Assembly: GCA_030430565.1 (NCBI GenBank)
Contig: JAUIKS010000021.1
Span: 62,001 to 126,000 of the forward strand
Source: Polyangia bacterium
GTDB lineage: Bacteria; Myxococcota_A; Polyangia; Nannocystales; Nannocystaceae
DNA length: 64,000 nucleotides
Direction: 5' to 3'
The notes below the pieces were generated by a model that made no database searches, was not told the origin of the DNA, and worked only from the letters and a program-made list of their open reading frames with translations. Positions within the stretch are counted from its first letter, which is position 1. The number at the start of each line of letters is the position of its first letter. The position numbers were made by a program, and so were the translations under genes. This document shows, piece by piece, positions 29,887 to 37,154 of the stretch.

Positions 29887-29907
29887 GATCGCACTGTAGC
29901 AGAGCGG

Positions 29908-30558
29908 CTAGACGCGCCGGGGCTTCGGCCGGCGGGCGAGGTAGGCTTGGGCCAGCGAGACCGACTCGTCGATCAAGGCGTCGCGCTCGCGCGCTCCCTT
30001 GGTCAGCGCGAGCGAGACGACCGCGCTGACGGCGTGCACCAGCGCGAGCGCGACCCGCTGGGCGTGACGCTTGCTGATCGTGCGCCGCGTCCTCGGGTCG
30101 CGCGCGCGCTCGCGGATCAGCGGCGCGAGCAGCTCGGCGAACTCGTGGCCCCAGCTCGCGCCGGCCTCGCGCAGCGGGGCGCTGAGCTGACTCCCGAGCC
30201 AGAGCTGCGCGTAGCCGGGCTCGCGTCGGTAGAAGTCGGCGAAGGCCCGGACGCCGCGCTCGACGATCGCGTCGAGCTCCAGCGCCGCGTTATCCGCGTC
30301 CGCGTCCGCCCCGTCCCTGCCGAGCGCGGTGAGCAGCGCCGCGCGCAGCCGCGCGCGGTAGCGCTCGAGCAGCGCGGCGAGCAGCGCCGCCTTGTTGGGA
30401 AAATAGTCGTAGACCGTGCCGATCGCGGCGCTGGCCTCGCGCGCGACCGCGTTGGTGTTGATCGCGGCGAAGCCCTCGCGCGCGAGCAGCCGCTGGGCCG
30501 CGTCGAGCAGCGAGTCGCGTCGCCGCTGCGCGCGGGCCTGCACTGGTTCTCGCGTCAT
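29908..30558 (-). CDS. TetR-family repressor
   Basis: A 216-residue regulator. The N-terminal TetR HTH reads LLDAAQRLLAREGFAAINTN, then IGTVYDYFPNKAALLAALLE. The C-terminal helical domain binds an unknown ligand. It is divergent from a CPBP protease gene, and the 64-bp gap holds two identical 16-bp sites, so it probably represses that gene and itself. The ATG chosen starts just before the HTH; the frame is open further upstream. Confidence 0.9.
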   Translation of the reverse strand: MTREPVQARAQRRRDSLLDAAQRLLAREGFAAINTNAVAREASAAIGTVYDYFPNKAALLAALLERYRARLRAALLTALGRDGADADADNAALELDAIVERGVRAFADFYRREPGYAQLWLGSQLSAPLREAGASWGHEFAELLAPLIRERARDPRTRRTISKRHAQRVALALVHAVSAVVSLALTKGARERDALIDESVSLAQAYLARRPKPRRV

Positions 30559-30577
30559 CGTGCGCTCTTGACAGAAA

Positions 30578-30620
30578 TCGAGTAAATATTCAATTTTTAA
30601 AAAGTCGAGTAAATATTCAA
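30578..30620. promoter_or_regulatory. Twin operator for TetR with overlapping promoter
   Basis: TCGAGTAAATATTCAA occurs twice, identical, at 30,578-30,593 and 30,605-30,620, in the gap between the divergent tetR and CPBP genes. TTGACA at 30,568 could be the -35 of the CPBP promoter, with the first site over the spacer and the second just before the ATG. This fits repression by occlusion. Confidence 0.6.
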
Positions 30621-30622
30621 CT

Positions 30623-31417
30623 ATGAACGCCGCCCAGCCCTTCACCTCGCCGCCGCGAGCCGCGTGCCCGCTCGACGGGCCCGTCATCGCGCTCGCGCTC
30701 GTCGTCGTCGCCGCCGCTGGGGTCGCGCCCGCGTCGGCGATCGCGTCCGCGCTCGGCTCGCTCGCGGTCCTCTGCCTCGCCGTCGCCGGCTCATCGCGGA
30801 GGCTCGGGCGAGACGCGCGCGCGCTCGCCTGGATCGGCCTGGGGAGCGGCTTGACGCTGGTCGTCGCGCTCCCGCGCGTATGGCCGCTTGTTCAGCTCGT
30901 GACGCTGCTGCCGGCGCTGGTCGCGGTGTCGGCGTCTCGCGACCTCCGCGGCGGGCTCGCGTGGATCCGCTGGGGGCGTCTCGAGCTCGCGCCGATCGTC
31001 GCGATCGGGGGCGTGGCCGCGCTCGCGCTGCCGATGTGGGTCGCGCTCGCGAGCCCGGAGCTCTCGGGCCTGCGCGGGATGATCCCGCCGTGGCCGCTCG
31101 GCCTGCTCGCGCTCGCGCTGCTCGGCTTCGCCAGCGTCAACGCGGCGCTCGAGGAGCTGCTGTTTCGCGGGCTCTTGCAGGGCGCGCTCGACTCGCGGCT
31201 CGGGCCCGGCGGGCTCGCGCTCGGGCTGCAGTCGGCGTTGTTCGGCTTGTGTCACTGGAGCGGCTTCCCCAGCGGCCCGAGCGGCGTGCTGCTCGCGGGC
31301 GTGTGGGCCGTGATGCTCGGTTGGGCGCGTCGACGCAGCGGAGGTCTGCTCACGCCGCTGCTCGCCCACGTCGTCGCGGACGCGGTGATCTTCGCGCTGC
31401 TCATCACGAGCTCGTGA
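30623..31417 (+). CDS. CPBP-family intramembrane metalloprotease
   Basis: A 264-residue membrane protein with about seven hydrophobic segments. The CPBP/Rce1 motifs are present: AALEELLFRGLLQG (EExxxR), ALFGLCHW and LLAHVVADAVIF (His residues for metal). It could cleave membrane peptides or act in bacteriocin-type self-protection; the substrate is unknown. It is probably controlled by the divergent TetR protein. A second TetR/CPBP pair is at 43,592-45,042. Confidence 0.87.
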   Translation: MNAAQPFTSPPRAACPLDGPVIALALVVVAAAGVAPASAIASALGSLAVLCLAVAGSSRRLGRDARALAWIGLGSGLTLVVALPRVWPLVQLVTLLPALVAVSASRDLRGGLAWIRWGRLELAPIVAIGGVAALALPMWVALASPELSGLRGMIPPWPLGLLALALLGFASVNAALEELLFRGLLQGALDSRLGPGGLALGLQSALFGLCHWSGFPSGPSGVLLAGVWAVMLGWARRRSGGLLTPLLAHVVADAVIFALLITSS

Positions 31418-31477
31418 GCGCCAGGCCGCGGCCCCTCGCGTCAGGCCGCGCTCGGCTCGCGGTACAGTGCGTCCACC

Positions 31478-32089
31478 ATGACCAAGCCACGGCTCACGTA
31501 CTTCGATCTTCCCGGCGGGCGCGGCGAAGACTCGCGGATCGCGTTGTTCATCGCGGGCGTCGACTTCGAGGACGACCGCATCAACTACTCCACGTGGGGC
31601 GAGCTCAAGCCGCGCACGCCCTTCGGCGGGATCCCGACCCTGGAGCTCGAGGGCAAGGGGGTGCTCGCGCAGTCGAACGCGATCTTGGTGTACCTCGGGC
31701 GCGAGCACGGGCTGCACCCGAAGGACAACTGGGAGGCGGCGCGTCACGAGGCGCTGCTGGCGGCGGTCGAGGAGCTCCGCGGCGCGCTCGTCTCGACCTT
31801 CACCATCAAGGACCCGGACGAGAAGCGACGCGCGCGCGAGGAGATCGCGGCCGGCGAGATGCAGACCTGGGGGGCGAACGTCGAGCGCTACCTCGGCGAG
31901 GGTGGGCCGTTCGTCGCCGGCGAGACGCTGCACGTCATCGACCTCAAGCTCTTCGTGCTGGTCAAGTGGTTCGCGAGCGGCGCGCTCGACCACGTCCCGA
32001 AGGATGTCTTTAAGAACTTCCCGCGGCTGACGGGGGTGTACGAGGCCGTGAAGGCGCACCCCAAGGTCGTCGAGTGGTACGCGCGCTGA
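31478..32089 (+). CDS. Glutathione S-transferase, sigma/alpha-like
   Basis: A 203-residue cytosolic enzyme. The thioredoxin-like N-domain has RLTYFDLPGGRGEDSRIALF with the early Tyr expected to activate glutathione, FGGIPTLEL (cis-Pro) and LAQSNAILVYLG (Gln-Ser gamma-glutamyl site). The helical C-domain follows. It should conjugate or exchange glutathione on electrophiles. The next gene starts 6 bp after its stop, so the two form an operon. Confidence 0.92.
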   Translation: MTKPRLTYFDLPGGRGEDSRIALFIAGVDFEDDRINYSTWGELKPRTPFGGIPTLELEGKGVLAQSNAILVYLGREHGLHPKDNWEAARHEALLAAVEELRGALVSTFTIKDPDEKRRAREEIAAGEMQTWGANVERYLGEGGPFVAGETLHVIDLKLFVLVKWFASGALDHVPKDVFKNFPRLTGVYEAVKAHPKVVEWYAR

Positions 32090-32095
32090 GCCGCG

Positions 32096-32614
32096 ATGAT
32101 CACCTGGCGTGAGACGGCCGCGCGGCTGCGCGGCGACGCGTCGTTTCGCCTCGCGCTCACGCGGCGCGTCGCCGAGAGCGAGCACGCCGCGCTGCGATGG
32201 GAGACGTGCCCCGTGTCGGCGTCGACGCGCGAGCGACCGTACGAGGAGGTCCTGCTCGAGAGCCCCGCGCTCGCCCGCCGGCGCGCTGACCCGAGCCCCT
32301 TCGCGCGCGCGCTCGCGGGCGTGGAGGGTCCGGTCGCGCGCTTCTCAAATCTCGGCGGCGACGCGCGACTCGTCGTCCCGACCGCGGCGGCCGAGCACGG
32401 GGTCTACACCCATCTAGCGAGCTTTGTGCGCGGGGCTCCGGCGTCGCAGGTCGACGCGCTCTGGCAGGCCGTGGGCGAGGAGCTCGAGGGCTGGTGGGCG
32501 CGCAGCGATCGCCCGGTCTGGCTCAACACCGCCGGGCTCGGCGTCAGCTGGCTGCACGTGCGCCTCGACAGTCGCCCCAAGTACTACCGGCATCGACCCT
32601 TCTGTCGCTGGTAG
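32096..32614 (+). CDS. Conserved hypothetical protein (DUF6940-like)
   Basis: A 172-residue protein. It has NLGGDARLVVPTAA, THLASFVRGAP and a C-terminal GLGVSWLHVRLDSRPKYYRH, which match my memory of a conserved family of unknown function listed as DUF6940; this was not checked. No catalytic motif is evident. It is 6 bp downstream of the GST gene and probably cotranscribed. Confidence 0.78.
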   Translation: MITWRETAARLRGDASFRLALTRRVAESEHAALRWETCPVSASTRERPYEEVLLESPALARRRADPSPFARALAGVEGPVARFSNLGGDARLVVPTAAAEHGVYTHLASFVRGAPASQVDALWQAVGEELEGWWARSDRPVWLNTAGLGVSWLHVRLDSRPKYYRHRPFCRW

Positions 32615-32929
32615 GCGCGCGCGCGCCCGGAGGCGCGGCGGCGCGAGGTTGGGGCCTGCGGGCCACAGATCGCGGCGGCGGGTCGCGCGTTGCAGGCTCG
32701 CCGCGCGGCGAGTCGCGTGACCGCGGCTCGTCGCCGCGTCGCGGGGGTCACGTCTGTGCGGCGACGTGGCACAACGCCCCAGGAGACGCGGCTTTGTAAG
32801 ATGTCTTTTAGGACATGTCTTTATAGGAGGGTAAAAACCAAGTAGTGTGTTCCCCGTGCGACGCGCGGAGGGGAGGCGGCGCGGCGGGTGGCGCCGCGTC
32901 GACCCGCGCGCGCTCGAGCGAGCTGGAGC
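32615..32929. other. Intergenic region with dispersed palindrome copy
   Basis: About 315 bp without a gene. It becomes AT-rich at its right end, where a palindrome copy (32,799-32,818) is followed by ATAGGAGGGTAAAAACC, which resembles a ribosome site with no suitable start after it. It probably carries the promoter of the following lipoprotein gene. Confidence 0.5.
32799..32818. repeat. Dispersed palindrome copy
   Basis: AGATGTCTTTTAGGACATGT: arms AGATGTC and GACATGT pair at six of seven positions across a 6-base spacer. It lies in the gap upstream of the lipoprotein gene. Confidence 0.5.
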
Positions 32930-33970
32930 ATGAGACGAGCACTTCCTGTCGCAGCAGCGATCCTCTTGGTCGGGTCCTCGAGCGCCGGCTGTGACACGAG
33001 CGCGGGCGCGCCGGTCGAGCGCGTCGCGGTCGCGGCCGAAGCCCAGGCGGCCGGGCCGGGCGCAGGCGACGCGCGGGACTCCGAGGCGGCGCCGACGAAG
33101 TCGGTGACCACCGAGGACCACGTCGCGGCGAGCGGCGCGGAAGGGGCGCGGACGGAGCGCGCGAGCGCGTCGCCCACGGGCGCGGGCGCGGTCGCGGCCG
33201 TCGGGGACGCGCCGGGGATCGCGGGCTCGCTCCCCGAGATCGACCGCAGGCGTGTCGGCAGCCGTCGTGACGCGACCGCCGCGCAGCTGCTTCAGGAGGC
33301 CTCGAAGCTCGCGTCATCCGGGGACCACGAGCAGGCGAAAGAAAAGCTCCGCGAGCTCGTCGAGCTCGACAACGGTCACACCGAGGCGCGCTACGAGCTC
33401 GGGCGCGTGCTCGCGAACAGCGGAGAGCACGACGGCGCCCTCGCGGTGCTCGAGCAGCTCCGCGACGCCGGCTGCCCCGACTGCCTGTACCGCGTGCTCG
33501 CGTCGCGTGACGATCGGCGCTGGGGCGCGCTGCGGAAGGACGAGCGCTACAAGTCGCTGGTGAAGGACGTGCAGGCGCGCGTCCCCTCGTACGAGCAGGC
33601 GACCGCGGTCATCCGCTCGTGGGCGCTCAGCCCCGACTCGGTCGACCCGCCGGTGATCCTCGATCCGCGCGCCGACGTCGAGGTCTCGGTGGTCTGCAGC
33701 GGCTGCGACAAGCGCAAGCCCGAGGTGAAGACGCTGCGCGGCGCCCGAGCGGTCGCGCGCTGGTACAAGAAGCTGCACGGGCCGACCGTGACCTTCGGGC
33801 ACGTCATCGCGGGCGACACGATCAAGTGCAACAAGAAGGGCTGCTGCGAGTACAAGCGCGCCGACAAGACGCAGGAGCGCGGCCACCTGTACCTCGACAA
33901 GGTGTGCTTTAAGACCGTCGCGGAGGGCCCGCTGTGGGTCACCGCGCTCGCGGTCACCGAGGGGGGGTAG
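32930..33970 (+). CDS. Lipoprotein with TPR-like segment
   Basis: A 346-residue exported protein. The signal ends at VGSSSAGC (lipobox). A long Ala/Glu-rich linker leads to a TPR-like helical stretch (KEKLRELVELDNGHTEARYE, LANSGEHDGALAVLEQL). The C-terminal part has a CSGCDKRKPEV cysteine pair and CNKKGCCEYK, a possible metal or disulfide site, and VTFGHVIAGD. The start ATG has no strong ribosome site, but the signal peptide fixes it. Role unknown. Confidence 0.8.
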   Translation: MRRALPVAAAILLVGSSSAGCDTSAGAPVERVAVAAEAQAAGPGAGDARDSEAAPTKSVTTEDHVAASGAEGARTERASASPTGAGAVAAVGDAPGIAGSLPEIDRRRVGSRRDATAAQLLQEASKLASSGDHEQAKEKLRELVELDNGHTEARYELGRVLANSGEHDGALAVLEQLRDAGCPDCLYRVLASRDDRRWGALRKDERYKSLVKDVQARVPSYEQATAVIRSWALSPDSVDPPVILDPRADVEVSVVCSGCDKRKPEVKTLRGARAVARWYKKLHGPTVTFGHVIAGDTIKCNKKGCCEYKRADKTQERGHLYLDKVCFKTVAEGPLWVTALAVTEGG

Positions 33971-34091
33971 GAGCGCCTTCGTTAGGGTGCTCCGCGCGGC
34001 GTCAGGCCCCGTCACGAGCGCCGGGCTCCTCGCCTAGCCCCCGGCGGCCTTAGTTGTTAGGCTCGGCCGCCGCCGCGCGCGGCACCGGACC

Positions 34092-34715
34092 ATGACGAAT
34101 CGCAACGGCACCCCTCGCACACACCTGTGGACCCTGCGCGCCGCGCTCGTGTCGGCGCTCGCGCTGTCGGCCGGCTGCGCCTCTCAGCAGGTCGACGTCC
34201 GACAGCTGCAGGTCGTGACGCCGGCTCCGGCCGCGAGCAAGAGCGCGCTGCCGCTGCACATCGTCCTCGATCCCGCGCGCGTGCCCGCGTCGATCTCCGC
34301 GACCGGTCAGGACATAAAGCCGGTGACCGTCGACGGCCTTCACGCCTTCGTCGAGCGAGACCTGCGCAACGCGCTCTCGTCGGTGTTCGCCAGCGTCGAC
34401 GTGGTCCCGCCGAACCAGACCTACCCCGATCAGTACTACCTGCTCGCCGAGGTCGAGATCAGCCAGCTCCGGTTTATGAACACCAGCGGCGGCCTCGCGG
34501 GTCGGCTCGAGTGGAGCTTTAAGCTGCGCGCTGCAGGCCGCGATCAGCACATCTACCAGACGTCCGGCACGACCGGGCCGGCGGCGGCGAAGGGGGACGC
34601 GCAGGGGGCGATCGCGGGCGTGCTCGAGGCGGCGGTCAACAAGATCATGACCTCCTACGTCGAGCGCGACATCGCGGGCCGCGTCGCGCGGCTCGAGCAG
34701 AGCCTCCCGCGCTGA
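34092..34715 (+). CDS. Small lipoprotein
   Basis: A 207-residue exported protein with a signal and lipobox (ALSAGCAS). The mature domain (LPLHIVLDPARVPASI, AFVERDLRNALSSVFASVDV, YYLLAEVEISQLRF) looks like an alpha/beta periplasmic or outer-membrane-associated lipoprotein. No named family recognised. It stands alone. Confidence 0.78.
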   Translation: MTNRNGTPRTHLWTLRAALVSALALSAGCASQQVDVRQLQVVTPAPAASKSALPLHIVLDPARVPASISATGQDIKPVTVDGLHAFVERDLRNALSSVFASVDVVPPNQTYPDQYYLLAEVEISQLRFMNTSGGLAGRLEWSFKLRAAGRDQHIYQTSGTTGPAAAKGDAQGAIAGVLEAAVNKIMTSYVERDIAGRVARLEQSLPR

Positions 34716-34736
34716 GCCGCCGGGCGCGGCGTCGCG

Positions 34737-36203
34737 CTACTGCGGCACCTGGACGTTCTTCAGGCCCCAGCCGGTCATGTCGCTGTAGGTGTAGGCCTGG
34801 TTGAGGCCGTCGTAGATGTCGTAGGTCTGCGTCTCTGGGTCGACGCGATAGGCCTGGGTGTCCATGCTGACCACCCAGACGTAGCCGAAGAAGTCGACGC
34901 TGACGCCCTTGGTCACGCCGGCGGCGATCGGGATTATGTCGAGGACCTCCAGCGTCTCGATGTCGATCGAGGTGACGCCCTTGTTGGGGTAGCTGCCGAC
35001 CCAGACGCGGCCCTCGCCGTCGGCCTGCAGCCCCAGGCCGGTGACCGCGTCGACGACCTGCCAGCTCTCGAGCTCGGGGTCGAAGCGCGCGACGCCGCCG
35101 GAGAAGCCGGCGACCCACGGGCGCCCGTTGGTGTCCACGGTGATCCCGTAGGTCAAGACGCCCGCCGGCGCCGGCCATGTCGAAACAGACAGGTCGTCGT
35201 CGCGCACCCGGATCAGCGTCCCCGAGCCGTGGGTCGTCATCCACAGGTTGTTGTCGCCGTCGACCGCGCCGCCGTAGGCGCCCCAGGAGCCGAGCGCCAC
35301 CTGCGGGAGCTCGACCACGTCCTCGACCGCGCCCGTGTCGCCGTTGAGGCGGTGGACCTTCATGGTCCCCGGCTGTCCCAAGAAGCTGGTCGAGGTCCAG
35401 ACCTTCTGGTCCTCCCACTCGCAGGTCTGCTCGTTGAGGGTGCCCGAGGTCCACGCGATCGGGCGGTTGCTCGTGCCCTCGAGCTGGGTGAACCACGCGC
35501 GGCACTCCTCGACCGACCACGCGAGCACGTCGTCCTTGCCGCTCGAGGTCTGGATCCCCGGCTGGCCGTTGGTGTCGACGCAGTCCTCGGCGCGGGCGTA
35601 GAACTTGCTCACGCCGCCGCTGCGGTTGGCGACCACGACATCGCCGGAGAGGTTGACCGAGGTCCGCGACGGCGAGCCCGGGGTCTCGCGCGTGAGGTAG
35701 CGGCCCTCCTCGACGAGCGTCTGGGTGTTGAGCTTGCTGAGCGTGCTCTCGCCCGTGTTGGAGATCCAGATGTAGGAGAACTCGACGTCCATCCCCATGT
35801 TGTCGGGGCAGCTGAAGCCGCCGGTCGCGGTGTCGTCGCCGACGTCGAGCTTGAGGCCGGTGGTCCCGCTCGACGAGTCGTCGCTGGCGCCGGTCGTGAC
35901 CGCGGTGGTCGCGGCGGTCGTCTGGGATGTCGTGGCGGCGGTCATCGACGACGCGCCGCTCGAGCCCGCGGTGCTGGTGCCGGCGCCGGAGGTCGTCGCG
36001 GTCGTCGAGGACGCCGAGCCGCCCGCGGTCGTCGAGGCGGCGTCGCTGGTCGACGGGCCCGTGACGGTGCCCGCGGCGTCGCTGGTCATCGCGTCGCTGT
36101 CTCCGCAGCCGGTGAGGGTGAACGCGAGCGTCAGCGCGCCGGCGGTCGCCCGCGTTCGAGCCAGGGATCGCGGGGTCGCGTGTCGAGCAGCGGCTTGTTT
36201 CAT
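34737..36203 (-). CDS. Beta-propeller lipoprotein (Vgb/NHL-like)
   Basis: A 488-residue exported lipoprotein (TLAFTLTGCGD lipobox) with a ~90-residue Ser/Thr/Ala-rich linker typical of these genomes. The globular part has repeated blade signatures such as GAVDGDNNLWMTTHGSG, ITVDTNGRPWVAGFSGG, LQADGEGRVWVGSYPN and VSVDFFGYVWVV, which match virginiamycin-B-lyase/NHL-type propellers. Catalytic residues of Vgb were not checked. It is probably surface-exposed and may bind ligands. Confidence 0.87.
   Translation of the reverse strand: MKQAAARHATPRSLARTRATAGALTLAFTLTGCGDSDAMTSDAAGTVTGPSTSDAASTTAGGSASSTTATTSGAGTSTAGSSGASSMTAATTSQTTAATTAVTTGASDDSSSGTTGLKLDVGDDTATGGFSCPDNMGMDVEFSYIWISNTGESTLSKLNTQTLVEEGRYLTRETPGSPSRTSVNLSGDVVVANRSGGVSKFYARAEDCVDTNGQPGIQTSSGKDDVLAWSVEECRAWFTQLEGTSNRPIAWTSGTLNEQTCEWEDQKVWTSTSFLGQPGTMKVHRLNGDTGAVEDVVELPQVALGSWGAYGGAVDGDNNLWMTTHGSGTLIRVRDDDLSVSTWPAPAGVLTYGITVDTNGRPWVAGFSGGVARFDPELESWQVVDAVTGLGLQADGEGRVWVGSYPNKGVTSIDIETLEVLDIIPIAAGVTKGVSVDFFGYVWVVSMDTQAYRVDPETQTYDIYDGLNQAYTYSDMTGWGLKNVQVPQ
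35175..35194. repeat. Dispersed palindrome copy inside propeller gene
   Basis: CCATGTCGAAACAGACAGGT: arms pair at five of seven positions with a 6-base spacer. On the coding strand it gives Ser/Val/Ser/Thr codons (CTG TCT GTT TCG ACA) that are AT-richer than those around it. Confidence 0.35.
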
Positions 36204-36248
36204 GGGCGCGGATCTCCGTCGGGCGGGACCGTAGCACGGCCCGCGTCG

Positions 36249-37154
36249 CTACCGCGCGACGCCCTCGAGGACGGCGCCCTCGAGGTCGGCGCCCTCGAGG
36301 TCGGCGCCGCGCAGGGTACACGCGGCGTCGAGGCGGGCGCGCCGGAAGCTCGCGCCGCGCAGGTCGCTGGCGGTCAGCACGAGCGCGGCGCAGGAGGTGT
36401 CGCTGAAGTCCGCGCGCGCGAGCTGGGCGCGGTCGAAGACGCAGCGGTCGAGCCGGGCGCCCGCGAAGCTGCTCGCCTCGCCGCGCAGCGCTGATCCCAG
36501 CGCGCGCAGCACATGGGCCTGCGCGAGCGTGGCGCCCGAGAGCTCCGCGTCGTCGAGCACCACGTCCTCGAGCGTCGCGCCGGTCAAGTCGGCCCCGCTG
36601 AGGTCGGCGCGCCGCAGGTTGACGCGTCGCAGCGAGAGCCCCATCAGCCTCGCGCCCGTGAGCGTCGCGCCGAGCAGGCTCGCGTCGTCGAGGGTGACGC
36701 GACGCAGGTCCGCGCGGTCGAGTCGCGCGCCGGTGAGGAGCGCGCCGGAGAGGTCGACGGGGCCGAGCGTGACGCCGGAGAGGTCGACGCTCGCGAGCAG
36801 CGCCGCGCCGCGCTCGCGACGGCGGGCGTTGTAGTCGGCGGGCGCGCGCAGCAGCAGCTCGAGCTGGCGCAGCGGCTCGGGGTCACCGTCGATCCGCGCG
36901 AGCGCGGAGAGCTCGACGTCCACGAGCCGGCAGGTGATGAGGTGGTCGGCGTCGACGCGCGCGCCCTGCAGGCGCGCGCCGGTCAGGTCGAGCGGCCAGG
37001 GCGCGAGCGGGCGGAGGTCGACGCCCTCGAGCGCGGCGCCCCGCAGGTTGACCCTTGGGTCAGCTTCTGCCGGGCGCGCGAGCGCGGCGTCGTGGAAGGC
37101 CTCGCCGCCCGCGCGCGCGCGCGCGACCCAGGCCTCGACGTCGTCGCTAGACAC
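36249..37154 (-). CDS. Pentapeptide-repeat protein
   Basis: A 301-residue protein made almost wholly of A(D/N)LxG-type pentapeptides (LSGADLTGATLEDVVLDDA, GADLEGADLEGAVLEGV), which fold as a right-handed quadrilateral helix. A short N-terminal segment (VEAWVARARAGGEAFHDA) precedes them. It overlaps the DUF4157 toxin-like gene by 8 bp and is downstream on the same strand, so it is translationally coupled. An immunity or targeting role for its partner is possible but unproven. Confidence 0.88.
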   Translation of the reverse strand: MSSDDVEAWVARARAGGEAFHDAALARPAEADPRVNLRGAALEGVDLRPLAPWPLDLTGARLQGARVDADHLITCRLVDVELSALARIDGDPEPLRQLELLLRAPADYNARRRERGAALLASVDLSGVTLGPVDLSGALLTGARLDRADLRRVTLDDASLLGATLTGARLMGLSLRRVNLRRADLSGADLTGATLEDVVLDDAELSGATLAQAHVLRALGSALRGEASSFAGARLDRCVFDRAQLARADFSDTSCAALVLTASDLRGASFRRARLDAACTLRGADLEGADLEGAVLEGVAR